Of a stretch of DNA of 41,224 nucleotides, positions 1 to 9,456 are shown one piece after another (positions within the stretch are counted from its first letter, which is position 1; each line of letters opens with the position of its first letter). Position numbers and translations under genes: made by a program. The notes below the pieces were generated by a model. The model searched no databases, had not been told where the DNA came from, and worked only from the letters and a program-made list of their open reading frames with translations. Origin of the DNA: Rhizaria sp. SCN 62-66 (taxonomy: Eukaryota > Rhizaria, unplaced); the NCBI GenBank assembly GCA_001724265.1, contig MEDY01000278.1:1-41224 (forward strand). Reading direction: 5' to 3'.

Positions 1-796
1 GGAGACGGTCGATGCGCTGGTCGCACGCCGCATCGCCGACCTCACGGCCTATCAGAATGCGCGCTATGCCGGCGACTACGCGGCCTTCGTCACGCGGGTC
101 CGCGCCGCCGAGCAGGCCGCGCTGCCGGGCGAGGAGCGCCTGACGCGCGCCGTCGCGACGCAACTGCATCGCCTGATGGCCTACAAGGACGAGTACGAGG
201 TCGCCCGCCTGCACAGCCTGCCGGAATGGAAGGATGCGCTCGCGCATGGCTTCACCGGCACGCAGCGCATCGAGATGCATCTGGCCCCGCCGGTGATGGC
301 GAAGCCCGACCCTGTCACCGGCGTGCCCGCCAACGCCGACTCGAGCGCCGGCCGCGGCAACGTCATGGACGCCATTCGCCAGGGCATCAAGCTGCGCAAG
401 GTCGCCAACGACGGCGGCAGCGGCGGCGCCGGGGCCGGCAACGGGCCCGCGGGCGCGCGCAAGGGGCCCGGCCCTGCGCCCGCGTCCTCGGGCAGCGGCG
501 GCGGCGGCGGCGGAAAGGATATGCACTCGATGCTCATGGAGGGCCTGCGCAAGCGCGCGGCGCTCATCGCGGGCCGCGATACGGACGACAAGAAGCCCGC
601 GCCCGGCCTGCCCGCGCCCAAGAGCGCAGCTGGCGATGACGGGGGCATGGCGGCCAATCTCGACGCAGGGTTGCGCGAGCGGCTCGCTGCGGTGACCGCC
701 AGCAAGGGCAAGCCGGCCGCCGCGGCCGCGCGCAGGCCCGCCGCCGGCGACGACGACGACGGCGGCGACGACGACGGCGATGACGACTGGGAGTGA
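1..796 (+). CDS. 3' end of an ORF: indolepyruvate ferredoxin oxidoreductase C-terminus joined to a WASP-type VCA tail
   Basis: The frame is open from base 2, so the start lies outside the window; the stop is TGA at 794-796. Bases 2-320 encode a segment that closely matches, from memory of the family, the end of bacterial indolepyruvate ferredoxin oxidoreductases (the region after the gamma domain, called DUF6537), including LMAYKDEYEVARL and HLAPPVMAKPDPVTG. The family normally continues with a FGPWM-type segment, which is absent. From about base 330 the frame instead reads a WH2 helix (MDAIRQGIKLRKV), a Gly/Pro linker, a central-region helix (MLMEGLRKRAALI), a possible second copy (LDAGLRERLAAV) and an acidic end finishing in DDDWE. 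That is the V-C-A module that binds actin and activates Arp2/3 in WASP, WAVE and WASH. No intron signal separates the halves. It may be a true fusion or an assembly join. Both identities are fairly sure; their union is not. Confidence 0.7.
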   Translation, partial: ETVDALVARRIADLTAYQNARYAGDYAAFVTRVRAAEQAALPGEERLTRAVATQLHRLMAYKDEYEVARLHSLPEWKDALAHGFTGTQRIEMHLAPPVMAKPDPVTGVPANADSSAGRGNVMDAIRQGIKLRKVANDGGSGGAGAGNGPAGARKGPGPAPASSGSGGGGGGKDMHSMLMEGLRKRAALIAGRDTDDKKPAPGLPAPKSAAGDDGGMAANLDAGLRERLAAVTASKGKPAAAAARRPAAGDDDDGGDDDGDDDWE

Positions 797-1328
797 GCAC
801 GGAGTAAAGTAAAGCCACTGCTGGACCGGAAGTTAAGTCGCTGTCTGCTGTTGTCATCGAGCGAACGTCGTCCTTGTTGTTGCTGACCAAGAATAAGTAT
901 ACTTAATACTGACTGTAAATTACGTAGTAATTGTTGTTGCTGTTGTTGCTGGATATATCCGAGCACGCTAGGGCCAGGGCCGTGCGAGTAACGTCGCCGG
1001 TAACCGATAACTGTTGTGATGCTATATGAACAAGCTGTGACACTGTGTTGCTTGCTTTGTTGAAGTGTTATGATGTTGGACAAATACAATACATATCAAT
1101 AATATTCCAAACGCCCAATTTATTTGTGTTAAATGATGTTTTCGATTCAAAATTCGTGTATTGTGTGTGCATCGCAGCGATGACAATCATGCGCAATCGG
1201 TAGTTAAATAGGACTAGATACTGGAATTCATTGAGTAGACCCACAGAATAGCATGGAGAATAATAAATATAGGTATAAATACATGTTAGTCGTTCCAAAG
1301 CTATCGCTAACGACGAGTATATTCAGCC
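797..1328. other. Convergent 3' intergenic spacer
   Basis: This AT-rich spacer lies between the TGA of the VCA gene (+) and the TAA of the DUF455 gene (-). It probably holds both 3' untranslated regions. TA-rich stretches such as the one around 1255-1285 could serve 3'-end formation. No RNA gene or conserved ORF was seen. An opposite-strand frame crossing 181-1089 is a composition shadow. Confidence 0.6.
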
Positions 1329-3538
1329 TTACGCCTCGGTCTTGGTCTTCGACCTAGTTTCCGTTTCAGCCTTAGCCTCTGCCTCAGCCTTGCGCCGGAG
1401 CTCCACCTCCTTGGCGCGGTCCTTGTTGGCCCTCTTGCGCTTGGCGTCGGCCTCGCCGGGCCCCACGGCGGCGGCGAACGCATGCCACACGTGGGAGGTC
1501 CTGGTCGCGGCGACGGGCACGGGCGCGAACGGCGCCGCCGCGACCGCGGGCGGCAGCAGGGGCGACGTCAGCGGCAGGTACCAGTGCTCGGGAACGCCCG
1601 CGGCCGTGCGTGCGATGCTGTTGAACGGCGGGAACATGCCGTCGGGGAAGTGTGGAGACACCTGTGCGCAGAAAGCAAGAGTAGCAACAAGAACAGGAGT
1701 ACGAGACATGTGAGTGTTAACGAAGTTGTCATTTGCATATTCAAGAATAAAATAAGTATCAGTTATATTCTAATGCTCTTCGGTGAAATTAACGTGTTTC
1801 TGAAAGATTTGCGCGATATCCGTACCAGTTCGCGCCAATGCTCGCCGAGGCGCCGCATGTAGGGCGAGTCGGCGCCGACGGGCACGGCGGGCAGCGAGTC
1901 CGCCCAGGCCGCGAACGCGCGGCCCGCGCCCGCCTCAGCAGATTTCTCGCCGATACCGGGGGCCACGGAGCGCGGGGCCGCGCCGCGTATGTCGCCCGCC
2001 ACGCCCCGCGCCAGCGCAGAGAGGTCCAGAGTCGTCGCGGGGCCGTGGTCTTGAGCGGAAGTACTCTCGGTCGCAGTCGACGACGGCCCAGTCCCAGTCC
2101 CAGTCCCAGTCGCGTTCTCCGACGCCGACGCCGACGCCGAGGGGAGCGGGACCGCGCCCGTGACGTGCGCAACGATCGCGAGCCAGCGCAACCCCAGTGC
2201 GACGTGGCGCTCCTCCTCTTTCCCGATGGCGTCGACGAGCGCGGCCGAGGGCGCGTCCCCCAGCGAGCCCAGCTTGTCCATGAACCGCGGCGTTGCGTCG
2301 AGACCGCGCGCTTCCTGGCTGAGCGGGATTACGGCCAGCCGCGCGAGCAAGGACGCGCGGGTGGCCACGCCCAGCTGCCACAGCGCCGCCACGCCCGGGA
2401 TGCAGCCGTAGCGGTAGTCCACTGGCATAACAACATCAGCAGCAGCAGCAGAGTCAGCGGTCGAGGTCGCGGCAGCAGAGTCAGCTTCAGATTGCTACTT
2501 TGCCTGCTTCTGCGCCTGCTTCTGCAGCTGCGCCTGCTACTGCTGCTGCGCCTGCGCGGTGAGCAGCTCCAGCCGGTCCGCGACCATCGCGAAGTGGCGC
2601 GCCTCGTCGTCGACGATCGACAGCACATCGTCCGCGAACGCTTCATACAGCGGTAGCGTCACGGGCGCCTGCGCCGGCCGCGGCTGCGGGGGCGAGAACG
2701 ATTGCGGGTGCGGCGTGTCGGCGGTGAGCGGGGCCGTATAGTCAACCACGGGGTTGTACATCGGCCGCAGCACAGTCACCATGATCTCGCTGTCCTGAGT
2801 GAGGGGGAACTCACGGGCACGCGTTCTCTGCTTCTGCTTCTCACAGTCATTGGTAACGGCAGCTGCACGGCGCAGCGCGGCCTTCTCATCGCCGCTGGGC
2901 GGCACGGCGGCAAAGCGTGCCACGGTATCGAGATAGATGTCCACGGCGTTGAGCTCGATGTGCGCAAGGGCGTGCAGGATGTAGATGTTGGTCGGGATCG
3001 AGAGCGCGCGCGCGGAGGGCACGTTAGTGGAGAGCCACTGCGGCCGCGGGGGCCGGGACGGAAGCACCCAGGGGACGGACGCCTGACTGGGATCATCGCT
3101 GGTCGAACTTGCACAAGATTCGCAAGTGTTTGTAGGGCTCGCGTCACCGTCACCGTCAGTCATAGCTGCAGCTGCAGTTGCTGCAGGTGGCTTCAACTGG
3201 TCAGTCTGCAGTTTGCGCACGATGTCGGCGTCAAGCGCCGCGTCGTAGAGCGGGATGCGGCGCTCGCGCCAGAGCGCGGCCGTTTCGCGGGCCAGCGCGA
3301 GCTTCTGCGGCAGGCTCGGCGTGCCGTACACGGCCGCGATGCAGCGGCGCACCACCGACGAGCCCGCAGAGACGGGGATCGCCGCAGTGGGGAACACAAA
3401 CGCAGGCGCGGCGGCAGCTGTGGGGGCGACAGTGGATGCCGCGGCAGAAGCTGTGGCTGCGGCGGCTGCTGTGGCGGAGAAGCAGCGGCGCAGACGCAGG
3501 GCCGGGGAGAGGCCGCGCGGGAAGCGCGGGGGAAACAT
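1329..3538 (-). CDS. DUF455 ferritin-like protein, mitochondrially targeted, two exons, two in-frame TAG codons
   Basis: Exon 1 is 3538-1826 and exon 2 is 1661-1329 (TAA stop). ATG at 3538 is chosen because it opens an Arg-rich, acid-free presequence (MFPPRFPRGLSPALRLRR) typical of mitochondrial import; the upstream candidate codon at 3577 is GTG. The core matches DUF455/COG2833, a ferritin-like helical family: AHIELNAVD near residue 190, DDEARHF near 308, a YRYGCIPGVAALWQ segment near 375 and KEEERHVALG near 440. These supply the Glu and His pairs expected of a di-metal site. Exon 2 carries FPPFNSIARTAAG and a charged Ala/Lys/Glu tail. The frame is interrupted by TAG at 2539-2537 and 2497-2495, both in a Gln-rich stretch between two conserved helices, with the same frame on both sides. 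If both are sense codons the protein has 681 residues. The substrate is unknown. Confidence 0.8.
1662..1825 (-). other. Spliceosomal intron of the DUF455 gene (164 nt)
   Basis: The 5' splice site is GTACGG at 1825 after a complete Leu codon. The 3' site is a pyrimidine-rich stretch ending in CACAG at 1662. The intron is AT-rich, its phase is 0, and the flanking frames join to continue the DUF455 C-terminal pattern. Confidence 0.85.
2493..2542 (-). other. Gln-rich segment with two in-frame TAG codons
   Basis: Read on the minus strand in the DUF455 frame, the stretch gives QQQ, TAG, then QAQLQKQAQKQAK, TAG, then QSEADS. The two TAGs lie 14 codons apart. The frame upstream (ferritin helix) and downstream (YRYGC segment) is identical. 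The segment is GC-rich like exons and unlike the AT-rich introns. No GT-AG intron can remove both TAGs in frame without deleting conserved helix residues: the only close donor leaves phase 2, and no in-frame AGN codon follows to accept it. Confidence 0.75.
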
Positions 3539-3990
3539 GGCGTTGTTGCGACACTGCAGCAACTCGACTGCGGGCACAAGTAGCGTTTAGAAGACAATCG
3601 TAGACGTGGCACAAGCTGCTGCGTTTTGTCGCACGAGAACAAAGCGGGACTCTAAACCTCAACGAAATTTCGGCGTGCTGCTCGGTCTTGAGAGGGCTGT
3701 TCTGTAATGTAAAAATATCGATGAGGATCTGACTACAAACAATATAATTATGAAATAATACTCGCAAAACTATTTCTACATTCATACTACTATATATTCG
3801 TGCAACAACGACGCAGTACTGAGTTTTACCCTCAACTAAACTCACGCCACTTTCAACTCCAATCAAGCCCAGTCCTCTCACTTCCATCTGAGTGTCACTG
3901 CGTACACTCCCTTCGACTCTCCCGCAGCTCTAGCACCCTCCGAGGTACATCTCCTGGTCAGTTCTACCCTATCCCCGCCCCGCATTGACG
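3539..3990. promoter_or_regulatory. Divergent promoter region between the DUF455 and MDM12 genes
   Basis: This 452-bp AT-rich region separates two divergent ATGs, so both promoters should lie here. The side next to MDM12 (about 3830-3985) is strongly pyrimidine-rich on the plus strand, like the leaders of other genes in this window. No convincing TATA box was found. Both genes encode mitochondria-related proteins, so shared regulation is possible but inferred. Confidence 0.5.
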
Positions 3991-4920
3991 ATGGCCCTCC
4001 GCTTCGACTGGGGCCAGCTGAGCCAGCCCGCGTTGTCGCGTGTCGTGCTTGATACCATTAACGGCTTCCTCGCCAAGCAGCGCACGCCCATGCAGGGCGG
4101 CTTTGCCTACCTCGAAGTGCTCGACTTCGGCTCCATTGCGCCCACCATTTCGCTTGCCTCGCTGTCGCATCTGGCCGACGACGCCTCCGAGGCGCGCGTG
4201 CGGCTGCACTTCAGCTACTACGGCAAGGCCAACGTCAAGATCCACGCCTACGCGCAGATCAACACGGTGCGCTCGCGCCTGGGCAAGGCCGGCGACCGTG
4301 GGCGCTTTCACATGCGCTCGCTCGACTCATTTGCGCCCGCGTTCTTGCCCGTGTGGGTCGAGCTCTGCCACGTGCACGTCGACACCGACATCATCCTGTC
4401 GCTGTCCTCGGCGCCGCGCGCGCTGCGCGTGCACCTCACCACGTTCCCGCTTAAGGACGTCCTGGTCAAGACCTGCTTCGACGGCTCCGTGATCGCGCAG
4501 AAGATTGCGGAGACGGCCAACAAGGCGATCGAGGACGCGCGGACTGCGCTGGCGGCGCAGGGCCACGACTTCGATATCCCGCTCGAGCAAATCACCACAA
4601 ACACAAACACACACACAAACAGCGCTGAGACTGACGGTAGTGTCGCTGCCGCTAGTGGCAGCAGCAACGCCAAGAGTAGCGCCAACGGCAGCGGCAGCGA
4701 TGGCAGCGCGAGCGATAATCGCAGCGCTGGGAGCAGCAGCGTGCATAGCGCGAACTCAAGCTTTGGCAATATTAACTCCGATTCTGGCGCTGGCGCTGGC
4801 GCTGGCGCTGCTGCTGCTGCTGCTGCTGTGGGTGCGGGCGCGAGTGTTGGTGGCAGCGGCGGCAACAAGGCTGGCGATCATGCCGTCACGGATGGTGTTG
4901 CGATTGACGCTGAAGGCTGA
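3991..4920 (+). CDS. MDM12: Mdm12-like SMP-domain subunit of the ER-mitochondria encounter structure (ERMES)
   Basis: This is a single exon of 309 residues with a TGA stop. ATG at 3991 is used; the in-frame codon six bases upstream is TTG. Residues 1 to about 205 fit the Mdm12 SMP (TULIP-type lipid-binding) domain. They show FDW near the start, a helix with LNGFL-like character (TINGFLAKQ), the core strand YLEVLDFGSIAPTISL, a LHFSYYGKANVKI strand and a final PLKDVLVKTCFD strand. Mdm12 bridges Mmm1 on the ER and Mdm34 on mitochondria and carries phospholipid between the membranes. The last 100 residues are an Asn/Ser/Gly/Ala-rich tail not expected in the family, encoded partly by CA and GGC-type repeats. 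No transmembrane segment is seen, which fits Mdm12 rather than Mmm1. The identity rests on pattern memory, since this family diverges strongly. Confidence 0.78.
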   Translation: MALRFDWGQLSQPALSRVVLDTINGFLAKQRTPMQGGFAYLEVLDFGSIAPTISLASLSHLADDASEARVRLHFSYYGKANVKIHAYAQINTVRSRLGKAGDRGRFHMRSLDSFAPAFLPVWVELCHVHVDTDIILSLSSAPRALRVHLTTFPLKDVLVKTCFDGSVIAQKIAETANKAIEDARTALAAQGHDFDIPLEQITTNTNTHTNSAETDGSVAAASGSSNAKSSANGSGSDGSASDNRSAGSSSVHSANSSFGNINSDSGAGAGAGAAAAAAAVGAGASVGGSGGNKAGDHAVTDGVAIDAEG

Positions 4921-5569
4921 TGCGAGCGCCATGAGTAACTGCGGCAACGCACCATCTCAAACGACATGGCTCAAAAGTTCACCGACAGTGACGACTTGTT
5001 TTGGGATTTAATCAGTGGCTAATTAATTGAATTTCACTGTTCAGACGCGAGTTACAGATAGTTACATAGTAGTTTCAAACCCGAGCGTTGTTGAAGAGCA
5101 ACAACAATAAAGGTCATATTTGATAACAACACAATGTGAGACTGACTACATTTGTGTTTTGATGAAAGGAGAATCTACTATGTATTGTTGAATTAATTGT
5201 GGAATTTATCCACAAGCGACACGTAGTAACCCGTTAAGTAACTAGAAAATTACATTGTAAGCACTGTAGGCGAGTACACACTTACTTTAGTTTAAATGAC
5301 TCTGACTGTGACACTGAATGTAATGTAGTCGTACCGCATTCAAGAATGGATGAGAGTGTACCACTCCACTGAATGTGTCATTGAGCTTGCTAATTGCAGC
5401 TAAGACTGCATTTGAGACGTGCAGCTACGACTGCGGTCGCGACAGCCGCTGCAACTGCTAAGTTGCTGTTGCTGACGAGCGTGTGCGTTAGCTGTCACTG
5501 AGAATGCAGACAGGATGAGGACGAGCATTCCACAGGCTATTCATTGCCGGGAGCGTCATCTTGCTGTGC

Positions 5570-5576
5570 ATGTGTG

Positions 5577-5607
<31 letters not shown>

Positions 5608-5617
5608 GTGTGTGTGA
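5570..5617. repeat. (TG)n microsatellite
   Basis: A near-perfect dinucleotide tract of TG units is broken by single C and T substitutions. It lies in the non-coding spacer downstream of MDM12 and is likely polymorphic. Confidence 0.9.
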
Positions 5618-5669
5618 GGGTAGTCATGTCGGTCGGTGGTTTGGGACGGAGGGGGCGTGGGGTTTAATG

Positions 5670-6200
5670 CCGTAGTTAAGACAAAAAAAATCACAGAAAC
5701 AAGTCACGGAGACAAATCACAAAGAAGAGCAAAAAAAAAAAGAAGAAAATAAACAAAAGAAAGGACCAGCCATTCAAGGATCAACCAAAGAAACAACCAT
5801 GAGAGAGAAACATATATTTTAGATAGCAAGCAAACGAACGACCTATGGAAGACAAGAGACAAGTTGAGTCAAGAGCAGAAAAGAAAAGAAAATAGCATAG
5901 CAGACAAGGAGCGCAGAAACGATGATTGTTGAAAATAGCAAGCACGAGAGAAAAGAAAGAGAATGAATGGTGGCATGTTACTTTGTCATTGCGCAGGCTG
6001 AAAAGGGTGCTGAGGGGTTGATTTGTCGTTGTTGATATCATAGTTGTTGATTTTTTGTTGTTGAGAAAACATAGAAGACTGGTAAAGAAGCAAAAGCAAT
6101 CGATTGGATGAAAAAATCAGAATAAAGCATTCATGAAAACAAAAAATACACACACGAACAAAAGAGACAAAAAAATGATTGATGACTGCCACAAATATAG
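5670..6200 (+). repeat. Strand-asymmetric purine-rich (A/G) tract
   Basis: The plus strand is dominated by A with interspersed G for about 500 bases, containing runs such as AAAAAAAAAA near 5731 and many GAAAAG blocks. It is not a clean repeat unit. It lies at the 3' side of two converging genes, where it would be template for the 3' end of the minus-strand gene. Confidence 0.6.
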
Positions 6201-6338
6201 CGATATGACAAAAAAACAGCAACACATAGAAATTATATCGTCATATAATATTAAGTATTAAGACTAATGTCGCATCTATCATTTGAATTACTACATCTAA
6301 GTTTCTACACACGCCAAGCCGTCAAGTGCTGTCAACTC

Positions 6339-9300
6339 TTAGTTGTTCTCTTCGTTGGCCTCGATGAAGGCGCGCATGGGCGTAAAGAAGTCCGTCGAGT
6401 GCGACATGCGCCTCAGCGAGATGGGGTTGAGCACCTCCTGCAGCTTGGGCACGGCAAGCATCTCGTCCGCGCCGGCGCCGCCCTCCGCGGCCGCGGTGTT
6501 GCCGCCCGTGGAGCCGCGGCGGCCGGCGTAGAGCAGCGTCGCGGCGGGCGTCGACCGCGGCGATGGGGCCGCGCGCGGGGACGCATGGTCGCGGTCGCGC
6601 GAGGGCGACTGCGAGCCCCTGCCGTTGCCGTTGGTGTAGTATACCTCGCGGCCCGGCGACGAGGGCGCGTCGCGCGCGTCCGCCAGGCCGACTGCGGAGA
6701 GGTTGTGGGCGTGGTTTCCACTGCCACTGGCGCTGTTGCTGCCGATGCTGCCCGCGCGGCGGTGCGGCGTCATGGGCGACGAGGGCGCGCGGATCAGCGA
6801 GGCAGGGACCTTATCTTCGTGCTCACCGGGCGCCGCGTCGCCGTGGTCTTCGTCCGCCGCCGCCGCGTGACCGTGAGCGTGGTCGCCCGCGGTGTGCGCG
6901 TTGAGCCCGTCTCTTCCGCTGCTGCTGCTGCTGTGCGCGGTAGTGCTGGGGTTGACGTTGGGCACGGGCAGCCCGGCGAGCGCGTCGTCCTCCGGCGGCG
7001 GCGAGTCCGACTGCGAGAGCTGCGCGCGTCGCGGCGACAGCACGGCGTCCTTGCCGTTGCTGCTGCGGCTGCCGCGGCCGCTCCCGCCGCCGTTGGCGCT
7101 CAGGTCGACGGCGAGCATCCCGGACTGGGGCCGGCCGGGGACGGGCGACGCCGAGCTGTTGCTGTTGTTGCTGTTGCGGGAGCGCCTCGCCAAGTTGTTG
7201 ACCAGGTCGGGATCGACGTGCGTGGTGAGCGCGGGAGACAGCGACAGCGACGGGATCCCGCCCGGCCGCGGCGACTGCGACTGCGCCTGCGCATGGGCCA
7301 CGGGCGCGGCGAGCACAGGCCGCGGCGACTGGGACACTGCGTTGGGGTTACTCGGGTTGGAGTTAGTGCTGTTGCTGTCGCGGCGGATGCGGAAGGCGCC
7401 CGAGGTGCGCGCGCCGGGCGACGCAGGCACCAGCGCGGGCCACGCCCCACCCGCGCCCGCGCCCGCGCCTGCACCGGCACCGGTACTGGCACCGGCACTC
7501 TGGGCATTAGACTCGGCGGCCGCGGTGATGTTGCCGACGGGCATGGCCGGAGTGAGGATCGAGGGCCGCGAAATGAAGTCGACGGCGATGGATGAGCGGC
7601 GAAACGCGTGCAGATTGCCCGCGCCCGCGCCGGGGCCGCCGACGACGGGCAGCACGGGCATATCGTTCGCGGCACTAGCGGTAACGGCGCTCGCGGCGGC
7701 TCCTCTAGCGCTGTTGTTGGGCGAGGCGGCGACGGCGGCGCTCATGTTGCTCGCGCTGAAAGGATTACTCTGCGCGCTCGCGCTCGTGGCACTCGCGGGC
7801 GTCCCAGTGTTGACTGCGGTTGCGAGGGCGAGGTCTGTGCCGGGCGGCAAGAAGAGCCCCCCGGTCTGGGTCTGGCGCTTGAGCAGACGGCCGCGCTTCG
7901 GCTGCTGCGGGTCCTCACCCGCTGCCACGGCCACGGCGCTGCCGCCCTCGCCGCCCTCGCCCCCCGCGGCAGCGAGTGCGGCGGCGGCGGCGGCGGCGGC
8001 GGAGCCCGCGGCGAGCGCGGCGGAGAAGGCGGCCGGGTTAGAGGCGTTGAGCTCGGCCACCGTGTGCCTGCGGCCCGCGCGCATGCCGCCCAGCGAGCCC
8101 GTCGAGGGGCCCGCAGCAGAACCAGCAGCAGCGCCAGAGCCGGAGCCGGGGAGAGCGCCGCTGTTGGCGTTGGAGGGCGAGGCAACGACGACTGCACCGT
8201 CAATCAGGTCCAGGTCAGCGCGGCCGAGCCCGCCGGCGTAGGTCACGGGGATCGAGCCCGCGCTGCCGCCGCCCAGCCCCGCGCCGGCGCCACCGCCGTT
8301 TGCCCCGGCCGCGGCGCGCGCGGACCGCGCCAGCAGCCCGCGGTAGCCGCCAGCGGCACCCGCGCCGGCGCCTGCGGGGGCGGCCAGCAGCGCGTGGTGG
8401 TGGCGCCGCGCCAGCAGCACCGAGTCGGCGTCCATGCCCGCGCCCGCGCCCGCGCCCAGGGCCAGCGCGGCGTTGGCGGCGGCGGCGGCGGACAGCGCGG
8501 CGACCGAGACGCCGCCTGCGGCCGCGCCGCCGGCGCCCGCAGCGGCGGCGTCGAGGCCGAGCCCGTCAGAGGCGGTAATGTGCATGTCGCGGATGCTGCG
8601 CTCCAGCGCCGCCAGCGAGGCGTCTTCGTCGTTGTCCACGTGGGCGTCGAGCGTCAGCAGGTTGATCTGCATGCGTTGCGCCGCCGCGACCTCGGCCTCG
8701 GCCGCGGCAATCGCCGCTGCAGCACTGGCGCTGGCGCTGGCGCCGGCGTCGCTGCGGAGGGCGTCGAGGCGGGCCTGCGCGGCGGCCTCGCGCGCGCGGA
8801 GGCGGGCGTGGTCGCGCGAGGACGCAGCGCGCCTGGCCCGCGCGCGCTGCGCGAACATCGTCTGCAAGGTCCGGATCTCGCTCTCAACTGCAGCAGCCGC
8901 GGGGGAAGTCAGGTTGGCAGCCAGCGCGCGGTCCAGGTCGGCGTTGTTGTCCAGCAGCAGGCGGTCGACGGCCGCCGCGGTGACACCCGCGTCTTCCGCC
9001 AGCGCCGTCGCAGCCGCGGTCGCAGCGGTCGCGGTCGCAGTGGCTGCGGAGGCGGCGTTGGCGGAGGAGGACGCAGAGTGGGGAACGGAGGTGGTTGCGT
9101 GGCTGGTGGTCGGGGAGGCCGTGGGCGTGGCCGCCGTCACCGTGACGCGCAGCGCGCCGGGACGCGTGGAGGCCGCCGGCGAGTGCGCGCGCTGCTGCGA
9201 CGACGACGAGGAGGACTCTGCGGTGGTCGAAGAAGGCTTTGTGGAGCGGATAGACGCGCCGGAGACCGTCGCGTTGCCTAAAATGGGAAAAATACGAAGG

Positions 9301-9456
9301 GAGGGCCAAATCGTGAAGTGAGGGAGTGATAGGAGTCAAGGCGAAATGGGGGGCGAAGGACAGAGCGAGAAAAGTATTACTGGGGCGGAGGAAGTAAGAG
9401 AAAGGCGTACCATCAAAGTCAGGCGCAACGGCGGCCTTGGATGAACCGCAACCCAT
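6339..9456 (-). CDS. Large low-complexity protein with N-terminal myristoylation/palmitoylation signal and possible UBA-like segment
   Basis: Exon 1 is 9456-9411 (15 codons plus one base) and exon 2 is 9277-6339, with a TAA stop; 994 residues. The start is supported by MGCGSSK, a strong N-myristoyltransferase context (Gly2, Ser5-Ser6) with Cys3 for palmitoylation, so membrane anchoring is inferred. The tiny first exon carries the whole signal. Residues about 108-138 (AGVTAAAVDRLL then DLDRALAANL) resemble a UBA-like three-helix pattern. Residues about 145-250 are helical, rich in Ala/Arg/Glu and may form a coiled coil ending near RSIRDMHI. The remainder is Ala/Gly/Ser/Pro-rich with many SPR and SPSR sites that could be kinase targets. 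The last 30 residues (LNPISLRRMSHSTDFFTPM) are more complex and look conserved. I do not recognise a family, and no catalytic motif is seen. Confidence 0.75.
9278..9410 (-). other. Intron of the MGCGSSK gene (133 nt)
   Basis: The 5' splice site is GTACGC at 9410, splitting a Gly codon after its first base (phase 1). The 3' site is ATTTTAG ending at 9278. Joining gives FDG-NAT and keeps the long frame open. Confidence 0.85.

Larger units (their letters stand above)
4921..6338. other. Long gene-free convergent spacer
   Basis: This 1.4-kb AT-rich region lies between the converging MDM12 and MGCGSSK genes. An AATAAA at 5106-5111, about 190 bases after the MDM12 stop, is a candidate polyadenylation signal. 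A (TG)n tract lies at 5570-5617 and a purine-rich tract at about 5670-6200. Short ORFs here are Phe/Leu/Ser-rich translations of the purine tract and show no family pattern. No tRNA or other RNA was recognised. Confidence 0.6.

Noticed and set aside
181-1089. 302-codon minus-strand frame overlapping the VCA gene
   Set aside because: It is antisense to a segment with clear protein motifs, and its residues are Ser/Arg/Gln-rich composition shadows.
2428-2556. A GT-AG intron in the DUF455 gene spanning the two TAGs
   Set aside because: The only suitable GT leaves phase 2, no in-frame AGN codon follows to accept it, and the segment is GC-rich, unlike all other introns here.
5781-6225. Minus-strand frames of 79-86 codons in the MDM12 downstream spacer
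   Set aside because: They translate the purine-rich tract into Phe/Ser/Leu strings with no family pattern and no GC-rich coding composition.
6267-9281. Plus-strand frames of 442, 449 and 557 codons opposite the MGCGSSK gene
   Set aside because: They are Arg/Gly/Ala-rich shadows of a GC-rich gene; the minus frame has the acylation start, matching splice phase and a single stop.
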